Source of the DNA: Karstenula rhodostoma CBS 690.94
Taxonomy: Eukaryota > Ascomycota > Dothideomycetes > Pleosporales > Didymosphaeriaceae
Reading direction: 5' to 3'
Assembly: GCA_010093485.1 (NCBI GenBank)
Contig: MU001493.1
Span: 2,158,937-2,222,936, forward strand
DNA: 64,000 nt
Positions 22,359-34,087 of the stretch are shown one piece after another. The notes under the pieces are model-generated. The model had not been told where the DNA came from and searched no databases. It saw only the letters and a list, made by a program, of their open reading frames with translations. Numbering within the stretch: the first letter of the stretch is position 1; every line of letters starts with the position of its first letter. The translations under genes were made by a program, and so were the position numbers.

Positions 22359-23587
22359 ATGGCGCCTGCAAATCCCCCAAAGACCATAGCAGGGAAGCCT
22401 GTAGGCTCCGTCGGATTCGGCATGATGAGTGAGTCTGAGCTCCGATAGAGCGATATATTTGAGTAGCTCGCGTCTAAAATGTTCTCAAGATCTTACCATT
22501 TCTGGCAAGATTACGCACGAGGAGGCTATCAAACCCATGAAGGCTGCCTTGGAGAACGGTGCCAATTTCTGGAACGCGGTACGGCATACCTTTCGCCCAA
22601 GCACTTCTCTCGTACCCCTCTCTTATATCGCTTTGCCACAAACACTGACCCGCACGACGTTCCCAGGGTACCTTTTACGGCCCCCCTACCGCCAATTCCC
22701 TACACCTCCTCAAGTATTACTTTACCAAGTATCCTGAGGATGCGTCGCGCGTCGTGCTCAGCGTCAAGGGTGCCTATGACATGAGGAGTCAGGTGCCCGA
22801 CTGTAGTGCTGAAGGCCTGCGCGCGGCTGTTGACGAGGCCCTGCGCGTGCTCAACGGCACCAAGACCATCGACTTGTTCGAATGTGCGCGCATCGATCCC
22901 AACGTACCCGTAGAGACCATGGTCAGCACCCTGCTGCAGCTGATACGCGATGGCAAGATCGGCTCGTACGGGCTCAGCGAGGTCAGCGCCGCCACCATCC
23001 GCCGAGCCTACGCCGTGCACCCGCCCGCCGCGGTCGAGGAGGAACTGAACCTGTTCTCGCGCCACGTTCTCGATGAGGGCGACGTGGCCGACACGTGCCG
23101 CGAGCTGGGTATCCCGCTTGTGGGCTACAGCCCGATGGGAAGCGGCTGGTTGACGGGTCAGTTCAAGACGCTGGATGATCTACCGACCGGGGACTATCGT
23201 CACCACTTCCCGCGCTTCCAGCCGGGCGCCTTCGAGCAAAATGTGAAGTTGGCCGAGGCTGTTGGGACTGTCGCTCAGAAAAAGGGGTGCTCGAGCGCTC
23301 AGGTTGCCATTGCCTGGTAAGTCCTCATACACTTTTCTTTCTTTCTGCACGCGAGTCTCCTGTTATGTGTCGTGGGCCGGACAAAGCTAATACTGGAGGC
23401 CAACAGGGTGGTGCGTCAGGGTGTGTTGGCCATCCCTGGTGCAACCAAGGTACATCGAGTTGAGGAGAACTGCAACCTCGTGGAGCTGACCGATGCGGAA
23501 GCGGCGGAACTTCAAGAGGCGGTGGACTACACGGCCGTCGCTGGCGACCGATACCCGGAAGCAGCTAAGAAGCATCTGAACAAGTAA
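22359..23587 (+). CDS. Aldo-keto reductase (pyridoxal reductase-like), 329 aa
   Basis: Four exons: 22359-22428, 22490-22578, 22667-23316 and 23407-23587; introns of 61, 88 and 90 bp with GTGAGT/TCAAG, GTACGG/CCCAG and GTAAGT/AACAG borders. The 329-residue product has the AKR barrel features: AGKPVGSVGFGMM at the start, FYG with the likely catalytic Tyr at about 57, LSVKG with the catalytic Lys, FECARIDP, GLSEVSA, GYSPMGSGWLTGQ and IPGATKVHRVEEN for NADPH. This is the family of S. pombe Plr1, which reduces pyridoxal with NADPH; related members act in secondary metabolism. It is divergent from the minus-strand P450 that follows. Confidence 0.8.
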
Positions 23588-24434
23588 AAGCCTGAAGAAG
23601 GGCATTGACTCTTCGCCATTAGAGTGTTTACTTGGTTCCTTGAAAAATGGAATCTCTGCGATTGGGTCAACGATACGAAAGTATCTCGCATGTCGTATCA
23701 ACTTGCCTCTGTAGCTTTTTCTTCAAATGAGCCTTTCTGCCCACCGAACATCGCCTATGATGCTTATCCATATGCGTCCGCTATCTAATCAATTTGAAGC
23801 CTTATGCAAGAATTCGAAGAATCATACTGTCTTTTGCTTTCCCACGGAGAATGTTCCAGAGGCTACCGCAAACTCTACATTCCTATGCAAAGTATTATTT
23901 GCAAGTATACAAGTCCAGAAAGGACTTTTTTTCTCTCTATAAATATATCACTGCACCCGCTCCATTTTCGTCGACTACTGTCGCAAGGTGATAAAACAAG
24001 CCAACGAAACCCTCATCGGATATTGCGCATGCCATAATGCCATAATGAGAGCTTACACCAATATCGACGTCAGGGAGCTACGATCGATACGAGGGGAACT
24101 ATCAGCCGAGAAATCTGGTCCTCCATAAATATGCATGGAAGATATGACAGACACTATCAGCCGAGGGATTTCGCTTTTCATGCTATTATGAAAGTAAGAT
24201 GTTCGACAAGCGTTCTCAGCCGAGGGGTTTGGTCCCTCATAACCATACACACACAAGTAGGGTATCCTCTACGAGCGCACAAGTTCCCGGTCTTGTACGA
24301 GTTCAAGCAGACAGTTTGTAATGGAAAACTCTGCAACTAAGATACATAATAAGTGATAGGATGCAGGCCAACGCCTACGTGGAATCGTCCCAGCCACCAT
24401 TTCTTCCCGCTCGCCACAATCCATTCACAAGATC
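23588..24434. other. Intergenic with a short triplicated motif
   Basis: TCAGCCGAG followed by a GG/AA-TTT word occurs at 24102, 24157 and 24216, spaced 55 and 59 bases, in imperfect tandem units. Otherwise no gene is visible. It lies between the convergent 3' ends of the reductase and P450 genes. Confidence 0.5.
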
Positions 24435-26265
24435 TTAATCAAAAGCATGTACCAAATCGCCTCTGAATATCGTCTCACGACGCTTCTCCGACCGGACCTT
24501 GACGTCCACCTCAAATGGCAAGCACTGGTTCACGAACCCATCCATGTACCCGGTCACTGGATCAATATCGATCGGGATCGGTTCGCCAGTCGCCGCATCC
24601 ACCTTAGGCTTGATGTCAAACGCCCACAGGACCCTGGCCATGGCTAGCCAGAGCGTCCGCTCGGCGAGGTGAATCCCTGGACAAATGCGGCGACCGATTC
24701 CATAGCCGAAATGGTCGCACTTGAGGTGGTCTCGCGAGTTGGCGTAGACGGATGCGAGCTGCGTTTGCTCGCGGTAGCGAGACGGGTTGAAATCCTGCGG
24801 GCGTTCCCAGCGCTCGGGGTCGTGGTGCACGCTCCACGCATTCAGGATCACCGTGGCACCTTTGGGGACCGTCATGCCGTCGATCTCGTAGTCTAGTTAC
24901 TACTGTCAGCGCTCATTCTATACACCTTTGTCGATCTGGCAACCAAAATCTTACCATTGTCCATGGCGTGAGGAAACGCACCACGTGCCGGTGCACGCCA
25001 TCGCTAGAGCTCCTTGACAATCATGGCAACATAGGGGAGATGCCCATAGTCCGTCCAAGTCGGCATCGTGGACTCATTCAGCACTGAATCGATTTGGGCT
25101 TGGGCTTCTGTCAGCATCTCTGGATTCAGCGCCATGGCTTGCAAGAGCGTCAGAATGAGCGTGCTAGTAGTATCTGTACCGCCCTCCAGAAGATTGCCGC
25201 ACATGATGTCGATCTCCTCTCGACTGAGGTCCAGCTTTTCATTCTGGTCCAGCACACTGTCGAGAAAGGTGTCCAGCCGCTTTCCCATACTGCGCCGAGT
25301 TATATCCTGTTCGACCAGGGGACTGTACAAGCCGAGGGCGAATCCACGGAGGTCTTGGGCGCGGGTCTTCCAATTGCCCCACAGCCGCTCTGGTAGATAT
25401 TCAAGGAAGGGAAAGATATCAATAGGTGGTGTAGCTCCTATCGCACCCGACGAGATAAGTTTCTTCATGAGCTGACGAAGCTTCAGGTAATGAGACGTAT
25501 CGTGAGAAGGAGTGCGTATACCGAAGACTAGAGCAAGAGGTCAGCTAAACCGATTTCCTGGCATGATGACATTGTTTTCTGCTCACCAAGAGACATGGTG
25601 ACGCTGTTGCTATAGCGACCGGGATGCAGCATCAGATCCTCAGGCTTGGAACATATATCTCGAATGAGTTGACAAGATTCGACCTCGATGATAGGAACTT
25701 GTATCTTGTTGACGACCGATTCCTGGAGAACTTGATGATACAGCTTGCGACGCAGCTTCCAACGATCTGCCGGTGCCATGTACATTGGATGGTGGCCCCG
25801 GAAGACGAGTTGGGCGAGGACATATGAAGGGGGTCTGTTGCTAGAATGCAGCGAGTGTTTGTCTATGACTTCAATGGCTGCCTTGCCAGAGTTCAAAACA
25901 ACCATGGTTCCGCTACCAACTTTGAGGGAAAAGATCGATCCATAGATGTTGGCAAACTGATTGAATCTGTCGCGCGTTAACAGTCAATATGTGCTTTTTC
26001 GGTATTGTTTGGCTTGAAAAAAATCAAAATCAATCTCGCATACTTCATGTCTAGACGGTGACGGGGTATCATATGGAGATTCCCGAATAATGGCAAGGTG
26101 GATGGTCCTGGAAATAATCAGTTATTGCCCTACCCATGGCCAGACACGATGAAAGGCCATTCTATTACCAGGCGGCAGATTCTTAGCCCGTCGACCGGGT
26201 AGGGAGGGTAAAACCCATAACAGCAGTAAAACAATGACGGGCGTAAAAATCAGAAGGGAAGTCAT
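24435..26265 (-). pseudogene. Cytochrome P450 gene with one in-frame stop
   Basis: Five exons: 26265-26169, 26107-26044, 25966-25587, 25527-24955 and 24892-24435, with all four introns (59-77 bp) well bordered. The 523-codon product has a hydrophobic N-terminal anchor (LLIFTPVIVLLLLWVLPSL), a proline hinge, I-helix GGTDTTSTL, and the heme loop FGYGIGRRICPG with the cysteine ligand. Exactly in the K-helix ExxR motif, TAG (25006-25004) replaces a codon: E-L-stop-R-W. Everything before and after is intact, so the mutation is recent, or it is a sequence error. CAG to TAG fits RIP. Redox class: membrane-bound, NADPH-reductase dependent monooxygenase; substrate unknown. Confidence 0.8.
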
Positions 26266-26768
26266 GTTTCATTCGAAGGATCTGTGGGAAGCAAATGAGT
26301 AAGAAAATCAGTGTGCGACGTGCTGGTATCCCATGAGCTAGTCCATAATATATATACAAGCCGGCGCAGGGGTGAAGGACATGCTATGAGCTAGGGGATC
26401 TAACGTAAGCCGACATGTCACCAAGTCCCCCAAATTCCAGGTAGGGCGGGATGTGAACTGTAAACCCGAAAAAACGCCACGTCGGACAGCTCCTTTCGGA
26501 TCATCATATTGCCGTGTGGGGGTTCCCGCTATCGTCTTGACGAATCGGGTGACGTGGGAAGCTGTGCATACGTGGGTTACAAGTGCCTCACGGTGTTGTT
26601 CTAGCCAGCACAGGCAAATGGCTAAACCACTTTGGCCCCCTTTAAAAGGTCTGATTGAGACATAGTGTTTTCGTACAATCTTTTGTACATCCCCAATGCT
26701 TTGTAATCATCATTCGGCGTGGCCAGTCTCATGAGCGCACATCTTTCTTGAAGCGGGGAACTATCACC

Positions 26769-27236
26769 ATGGAGCATCATATCCCGATTCTAAATGCGGG
26801 GTCAACTTTTGGGCGGACCGTGCCGAATTATCTGTCGGATAAGTTCGGCCCAATGAACCTGTTTGGTCCTGCGGCCTTGGTCTGCGGTATCCTGACGTCT
26901 CTAATCGCCGTCAAGAACCTCGTTAGCGTTAGCGTTCTGTCTCTGTTCTACGGTTTCTTCAGCGGTGTTTACGTCGCGCTGCCGCCAGTTTGCTTCGTCC
27001 GGCTGACATACGATAAATCCAAGATTGGGACAAGGATCGGGATGGGAATAGTGGCCTGCGGGCTGGGCGTTCTCGCCAGTGGCCCAGGAAGCGTCGAAAT
27101 CATCGAGACGGATCCAGAGGACCTCCAATGGAACCGGTTATAGATCTTTAGCGGTTTTTTTATGGTCGCCTCCAACGCGATACTGTATGCTGTGAAGGTT
27201 TGGCTTACGAAGGGAAAGTTGCTTGTGAGAATATAG
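26769..27236 (+). pseudogene. MFS (monocarboxylate-type) transporter remnant
   Basis: The frame from 26769 covers only the second half of a transporter: ILNAGSTFGRTVPNYLSDKF, two membrane spans, GFFSGVYVALPPVCFVRLT and DKSKIGTRIGMG, as in fungal monocarboxylate-transporter-like MFS proteins. A TAG at 27141-27143 interrupts it; the same frame then continues with a last span (GFFMVASNAILYAV) to a second TAG at 27234-27236. The N-terminal half is absent upstream. It is non-functional. Confidence 0.7.
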
Positions 27237-29000
27237 GCCTGCACCTCATAGACTCAAAATCCAGCTAAATTGGCTAGACACTGCAGCATACTGTTCATTA
27301 AACCTGTAGTCCCCTTGCATCTAGTCGGGCCATTCTAATCGTCATCTGTCCTGCTCGTGTTGGTTTGTTTGGATAGCAAGTCTAAAGCCTCCGTGGGTGC
27401 ATCGATGAAGCACTAGTACGTGGCATTTCTTTTCTGCAGCTTTTAAAGCTCCTCGAAGATACCGTGGGACACTGAACGTGCTTTGATTACATCCCGGAAG
27501 AGCCGAAAGTGGGAGACATCTTGGAGATTGTTTGCGATCAGTCTGCACATCTGCAAGATCTCTGCGACCCGTGGAGTTGGTCAGACTAGCATAGCATCTT
27601 CCGCGTCCGCTGCTGTCCGGACAATGCCATGATAAGTATTGATAACTCAGTGTAGCAAGCGACCGGTGAAATGTGATACTTCGCGCGCTTTTGCAAGCCG
27701 CGGCAAAACAGAGTAAAGGAACTTGGTGGAGTGGCAAGCGACTGGTGTCCTGTTGGTAAGACAATTGGATATTCTTGCTGGCCATTTAGTTGGTGCTGCC
27801 GTCTCCGTCCAAAACCTGCGTGTGAGATTGCCGCAACATTCTAAGGTTTCAGACGGTCGAAGTATCAGTGGGTCTAACTAACCCAAAGTGGCAACGTCCC
27901 GGGTATCCGACCAGGGTAAGATCGACGTAAGTCACGTGATCCTTTTTTAATCAGAAAAGAAAAGGAGGCTGTTGGGCTGATAACCCAGGGGGCTGGCTCT
28001 GTAGAGGAGCGGCATATTGCTTAAAGTTTAGGCAATAATTATAATAGCGCGTTAAATAGTAACTACTCACAATTAAATTGTTAGGCAGGCAGTAGCGCAC
28101 GCATAAATATTTCTTAAACCCTTTAACTCCTTTAACTCCTTCGAACCTCGATGAACGCCTGCGATACTCAATCCTTTTCTATACCGAACGAATCGTAGTT
28201 GTGTTCTCCTGGAGATCGATGGCGATACAGAGCGACGCCGTAGGCGTCCCTGCGCTTGTTAGCTGTCTGTATCGTCTAGGGGAACGGTATACCTTTACGC
28301 GGCGAAGAGCTAGAATCTATAGTTATATTATATAGCGTTACGACGTTTAAGAAGATAGAGAGAAGAGGTATTATAGTATTACTACGCTGTAATACCTAGC
28401 CTTAACCTTAATAGAAGAAAGTTATAACTATAGTTAATTAATACTAGAAAATTAGAATCCACGCTAAGCCTTAAATCGCTGAACCTCTAATCACCGAGCC
28501 TCTAATTACTAAGCCCTAAGGCGCTAAGCTATATAATAACCCTAGTTTAAATCCTACCCTAATCTTTACCTTTTTTTATAACCTTTTTTTAAATATATTT
28601 ATTTTTAAACTATTAGCTAGGGGAAGCACCTTTTTATTAATATTTTTGTCTATACACTTAATAACTCGATCTTGTTGTTATTATTTCCCTCCTGATACCG
28701 AACGAATAATCGAAGAATGCCTCTTTACCTTATTTAAGGACAGTTAGATTTTCTAGAAGGCTTCATATGCCGCGGCATGCACAAGAGCGAGAAGTATTAC
28801 ATTCGATAAGGCTTCCTATTCGCCTAGAACCAGGAGTGAGTGTTCAAACTTCCAAGGGATCTGTTGAACGTACATAGGCAGCTTCCACGCAGGGCCTTAA
28901 TTCCGTAAACTCCAATCATGGCTTGCCCACGTCCTATAAGAGCTGCGGGACCTCCACCAACTGACCCGCAGGATCCACATTTGACAGCAGAAAAGCAGAC
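27237..29000. other. Intergenic with repeat copy and small RIP-like patch
   Basis: 27684-27709 is identical to 47207-47232 (26 bases). About 28315-28640 is A/T-rich with the TpA-heavy look of RIP, and the word TACCGAACGAAT occurs on both sides of it (near 28182 and 28697). No gene is supported. Confidence 0.5.
27684..27709. repeat. 26-bp dispersed repeat, copy 1 (copy 2 at 47207-47232)
   Basis: CGCGCTTTTGCAAGCC followed by GCGGCAAAAC is identical at both sites, almost 20 kb apart. Its core is palindromic (TTTTGC..GCAAAA around 8 bases). The flanks differ within a few bases. It may be the terminus of a transposon family or a protein-binding site. Confidence 0.7.
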
Positions 29001-29554
29001 ATGCCCCCGGAAAACTATATCCAGATCTCGACCCACATTCGGCGAAATCGTCAGCTGACACCCGAACAATTTTATGCTCACTGGGAAAATGTGCATGGCC
29101 CGAAAGTCATCCCTTGGACAGAAAAGCATGGTATTGTGCAATACCAGCAGGTACTGTGAATCCACAAGCTTGTATACCTTCAGATCTCGTATCGCTCACT
29201 GCCCTTGAGATTCATTGTGCAGGTCGGATGGTCCCCTCCGCTGCTTCTTCATCTGCTCCCAATGCAGTCAATCAATCCACGCTTCCTACCGAGCCCATCG
29301 AATTCGATGGGATAGCCATATTTCTAGTCAAGTCACTGGATAGCTTTCTCGAAGCGTTCAAAGATCCGTACTATATCCATGTTATCGAACCCGACGAGCA
29401 AGTTCTACTTGACAAAGATGGACCGGGAGGTGGCGTCGTGGCAAGCTGGCAAGGAAAATTGGTGTCGATGACGGAGCGTGGGAAAAGCGTGCAAGGGGAG
29501 AAAGGAGATGAATATAGGGACCTCTTTCAGCAGTGGGAGAACAAGATAAGGTAG
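29001..29554 (+). CDS. EthD-domain protein, 164 aa, two exons
   Basis: Exons are 29001-29150 and 29210-29554. The 59-bp intron ends CTTGAG; using the next AG instead would break the frame. The N-terminus has IQISTHIRRNRQLTPEQFYA then HWENVHGPKV, the HW..HGP signature of EthD ferredoxin-like dimeric alpha+beta barrels. Residues from exon 2 (FDGIAIFLVKSLDSFLEAF then DPYYIHVIEPDE) complete the fold. Fungal EthD proteins act as dehydratase or decarboxylase-like helpers in polyketide and other pathways; the reaction here is unknown. Single-domain size is normal. Confidence 0.75.
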
Positions 29555-29923
29555 CTGCTGCTCTTTATCTTCCGGACCTGGAACATTCTCCACCGCGTCA
29601 AAAAGCCAAATGGACATGATCCGTAGACCAATAGAAGTATTGGTTGTTCGTTCCCCCTTCCACTAGTCGTGTAATACTATGACGGAGCAACTTTAGACCG
29701 ACCGCTTGTAGGGGTTTTCTCGAGGAATAGGAATGATAGTTCGACGAGAGCGACATCGTTCCTATCCACAACACTTAGGTTTCAAATAGACTCTATATCA
29801 TGCGTCGAAGCTCATCGCCGAAACAATAGTGAATTACAAGCAGTCAACAACGCATGGTATAAGACAAGAAGAGTATAGCTGGACACGACCCAAAGCAAAT
29901 CACTACATAACAATCTTTCATAC

Positions 29924-31643
29924 TCATTGCTCCACACACTCCCAGCTCTCAACCAGGTTTGGATCTCCCTCACCCTTATACACGTTCCTCTTGGGGTACT
30001 TGCAGTGTGCCCTCTTATACTCAACACCCACACTCTTCGTCCCATTAACCCACTTCGTCCCAACAACCGTCTCGGGCGCATTTCCATTCTCGACCCAGTC
30101 CACCACAGCCATCAGCACGTTCTCGCTCGGATCCGTGCTCTGGAAAGAACTCAAACCCTGTCCAATGACCGACGCGCCGTCGCCGCCCATGCAGTGCGCC
30201 GTCCCAGAGATGCGGAAGAAGCGGTAGAAGTCGTCGAGCTCGGCGGGCGTCTTGCCCATGGTCGCGGCGACGTGCTCATAGTAGCGGGGCGAGTTCTCAG
30301 AAGAGATGATCGCGTCCATTTGGCCGTGGTAGTGCAGGATCTTTGCGCCGCGGACTTGGACAGCGCTCAGATCGCCCTTGAAAGTACTGATATCGGAGGG
30401 GTTCTTGTTCGAGACATAGATATAGTCGGTATCGTTGATGGCGAGGGGGTTCCAGTTGGGGTCGTTATAGATTGCGTAGCGGAAGTAGTCGACGTTGTAG
30501 ATGAAAGGTTTTCCGTTGTAGACAGCGTTGGCGGCGACAACTTCGGAGCCGGGCTGCATGCGCGGGTAGACGAGGGAGCCGTCTGAGAGTGTTAGAGGGG
30601 AAAACACCTTCTGGACGGTGTTGACTTGGGTAGGTGTCAGGCATGACGAGGAGTTTGTGTTGCTGCTGCCGCAGAGAAGGCTAGACGCGTTGTAGTTGCA
30701 GGTGGAGGCGTCCTCTATGATACCGTCCGCGTAGCCGTCGATAAGATCGCACTGCTTCATGATGTCTTGGTGGATGATAGTCGCCCATGTGGCAGCTGGC
30801 ACAAAAGTCTCAGAGCCTGGCGGACCAGTGACGTTGTAAAAATGTCCACTCCATGAAGTAAGGTTGTTGAATGAGACGGCTGGCGCTCCTGCGACAATGC
30901 CATCAAAGTCCTCGGGGAAGTCTTGAGCCGATTTGAAGCCTTGTCGTCCACCTGTCGAGCATCCGAGGTAGTACGATTTGGTGTGTGGTGAGCCGTAGAA
31001 TTGCTTCGTGATTTCCTTGCCCAGCACGACATTGGTATGGATTCTGTTCTGGCTTAGCGTGTGCTTATTTCCCGGTAGAACTTTGACTTACGAGCGATAA
31101 GCAAAGTCTGCTACCACTTCCGGCCTGTGGTAGAAGGCTCCTCCGCTCGTTCCGTTGTGGCCATTGTTCGCACCAACGCTGGCGAAGCCCAGGCTTGTGG
31201 TATACGCCATGTCATCGTATCCAATGCAACCTGCCAATCCGCCATTGCCAGTCGAGAGGAAGCGACCGCTAAAGTTTGAACTACAGACCCATCTTAGCAT
31301 TCTACAAACAAAGTTGTTTGTGAAAGGCCACTTACGGCAGCCATGCTTCCATGTTGATCCCCGAGCTATTCGATGTAGCGACGTACAACGCGATACGACA
31401 CAAGTCTGCAGATACAGCTTGGTATGGGGCACCGCATGTTACGTTCCTGTCCGGGATGCTCAAATTCTGGCCAGCGGCGACGAACTGCGAGAAATAGACC
31501 GTCGCATTCGCTAATTCGAGCTTCGAAGCGATGGACGCGCAGTTCGCCCCAAAGTCATCCGTGGCATACTGTCTTGAAATGAGAGGGTTGGCAAGCGCAC
31601 TGCCCACCGCAAGCACAAACTGGGCCCAATTCTGAAGCATCAT
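29924..31643 (-). CDS. Secreted tannase / feruloyl esterase family protein, 538 aa
   Basis: Exons are 31643-31336, 31280-31092 and 31043-29924; introns of 55 and 48 bp start GTAAGT and end CTGTAG and AACAG. A signal peptide is visible (FVLAVGSALANPLISRQ). The nucleophile motif GCSTGGRQG lies just after the second junction, with the later DAII(S) and TAHCMGGDG segments carrying the likely acid and histidine, and many cysteines in pairs, as in feruloyl esterase B and tannase. It hydrolyses phenolic esters such as ferulate on plant cell-wall xylan, or gallate esters, outside the cell. Many N-glycosylation sites (NGT, NVT, NLT) are present. Confidence 0.9.
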
Positions 31644-34087
31644 CTTTGCGAAGGTAGCGAGTGCGATGTAGCCACTGCAGACCATGTGCTCAAGGCATTC
31701 CCATCTATTTAACCTACCACCCAGGAGGTCCATGCACCAGGACGCAAGTACCTGCATATGACGCATCTCGGTACCTCGTCAGAACACAGTTGTTTACCCC
31801 CGGAAACCACTATCAATCCTGGAGGAAAACTGAGCCATGTGGAGCGAAACGGAGCTAGTATATGGGGCTAGCCTTTTTCTGTGCACATCCCGGGGCAACT
31901 GCGGAGGGCGGTGGCAAGGCTGGGACGTGGATGCGAAACGGTTCCTTGTCCGTGGCTTTCCCCACGCGTTCGGCTTGCGCGACGGCAATTCCACAATACG
32001 CGCTTAGAGTTCTGTAGGAAAGCGACAGTAGCGTCGGATGTATGGGTCTTCAGCTGAGCCGACAGAGCGGGGTTTATTCTTTGATGATCGCAGTGTAGAC
32101 ATGGCCCACATGTGAGGGAAATGGGACGTGCGTTTCGGGTCCAGGCACGTTTCATGCGAGTAAACAAGGTAGTCCTTTTCAAGCATTCACACAGTAAACA
32201 TACTTATAAGTTTTTATGCAGTATCTGACAAGGCAATTGCACAGACGGCGATAATAGGTCCTACCCCACCTCGGCTAGCTTGCCGTACCTTCTTCATCAG
32301 CTCATATTACCGAAAGCTCTATCACATGCCGCTGGGTAATTGTTTACCCGGGCTGCCTTCCGGCTTGTGACGTAGGCACTTCCAGAGACCAGTACAAACA
32401 TACTGTGTATTGTATGATGTTGAACGATTGCTGTGAACCTAGAAGAGGGGTTTGGTAGAGTTGGATCATATTTGTCATCGCGCGTGTCATGCGCTGGAGG
32501 TCACACTCCAAGTTCAACGTTAGGTTCTTTTATAGAACAGCCACAAAGCGAAAAGCTCGAATACCGAAAGCATAAAATCATGCGAGGGTTGGCAAGCCTC
32601 ACCCGGCTGTGTTCGAAGTCCAGATACCGTCAAAGTATGCCGTTGGAATGTATTTTTGCCTAAACGCCACGTATTCAGTGGTTTCTGATAAACAACGAGG
32701 ACAGAACAAGCGACGATAACACTCTGATCTACAGACTGACTGCCCTTAATATGAGTTGATCGCCGATGGTGGTGAGAAGTCTGCACAGTACAATCTCTCG
32801 CGAAACTGAACAAAACATCGTTTTCTGGGATTATAGTGTGTTCTATCGCTCGATCCTGGTCCGTTATTCAAGAGACCTTCATAGTGCCGGAATGAAAGCC
32901 AAAGTTCAGGTTGTGTGGGTGCGTAGCATTCCACATGTTTGTGCTACACGCGAGCGCTGAAGGCGTGCTCGTCGCTAGCTGATTTCCTGACCTCTCTTTG
33001 CTTGATGCCGTACTTCCATATGCTACAACGCGGGGAGTCCGCAGAACTTCAGGATTGTATTTTGCACTTGTTAATTGAGTGGGCTTTGACCAAGTTCTCG
33101 CCTGATTTCTAGCTCGACACAAATTTTGGTCATCCTCCACCAACTTTTCCACTACTACTACTTCCTTCTCGATGGTTCTTGTGATAAAAACTCTCTCATC
33201 AGATCTGATGCCGATAATGTCAACCGCTTCTGGATGGAGGCACTTCACGACACCGATGTTGATTAAGTCGAAAGAGTGGCCACCAAGGTACCCGCTGGTG
33301 CAACGTCAAAGTCCATCATACCGCACTCAAAAATCTCTCCGAGACTCATCCACCTCTTTCAACGAAAGGTAACAGTTTTCCAACCACAAGTAAGCGTGAC
33401 CGACGTTCTCGACAACGTCTAAACTTTTAGCGCTGTAGTCCGACTTGTTCGAAATAGCCGAAAGAAATACTGACGTTCTTAACATACTTGATGCCGCTTT
33501 CGGAAGACAGTTTCCTTGCTGAGATATCATTGTTGCGTTTCTCGCAGCCAATCTTGAAAGGCTTTGTCATATATTGCAACGTTGGTAGACAGTATCAGGA
33601 CTGCTGTGTAAGAACGCTCCATCGCTAACCTCACGCGGGTGAAGAATCTCGACGTGGCGGTGTCGAATCAAGGGTATAGGGAATCAAATGCACAAGCTCG
33701 GAAAATTCATTGTAAACTATCCATGATTACGCTAACACGTGTTCCATCGATATCATGCTAAGACCAGATTTGAAGCAAAGTGAATCGCCCTTAGCTCGAG
33801 ATACACCGCTGGGGCCTATGTGGCCTTGACGGGATTCTCCTTGGATGAGAAATGCAATAGAGTGTCGGGAAACTGATCATGCCCAGGACAAAAGATCAGC
33901 AAGGAAGCAAGAAACAAACAAGCCAAGAAAGCCCACGTTCTGTGGCAGTCTCCCGCTAATGGACAGACTCAGAAGAATCTTTAGGTAGGCCGAGAAGCTT
34001 CTGGTTCGTGCTGAAGCGGCCTCGGCAAAAGATGGTAGGTGTGAGGCTCCGTGTTTCGATTTGTGCTGTGCAAACTCGAAAAGATCC
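31644..34087. other. Long intergenic stretch, no confident gene
   Basis: This begins with the esterase promoter. Minus-strand frames at 32868-33248 and 33327-33551 have protein-like words (KCLHPEAVDIIGI; AYLWLENCYLSLKEVDESRR) and could be pieces of one decayed gene. No known domain can be named and no splice path joins them. Confidence 0.4.

Noticed and set aside
28141..28760. Solo LTR pair around the AT-rich patch
   Set aside because: The shared word TACCGAACGAAT is only about 12 bases and no LTR ends or target duplications can be defined.
32868..33551. Minus-strand frames as a protein kinase or HET-related gene
   Set aside because: Words look protein-like but no domain can be named, and no splice path joins them; described as intergenic.
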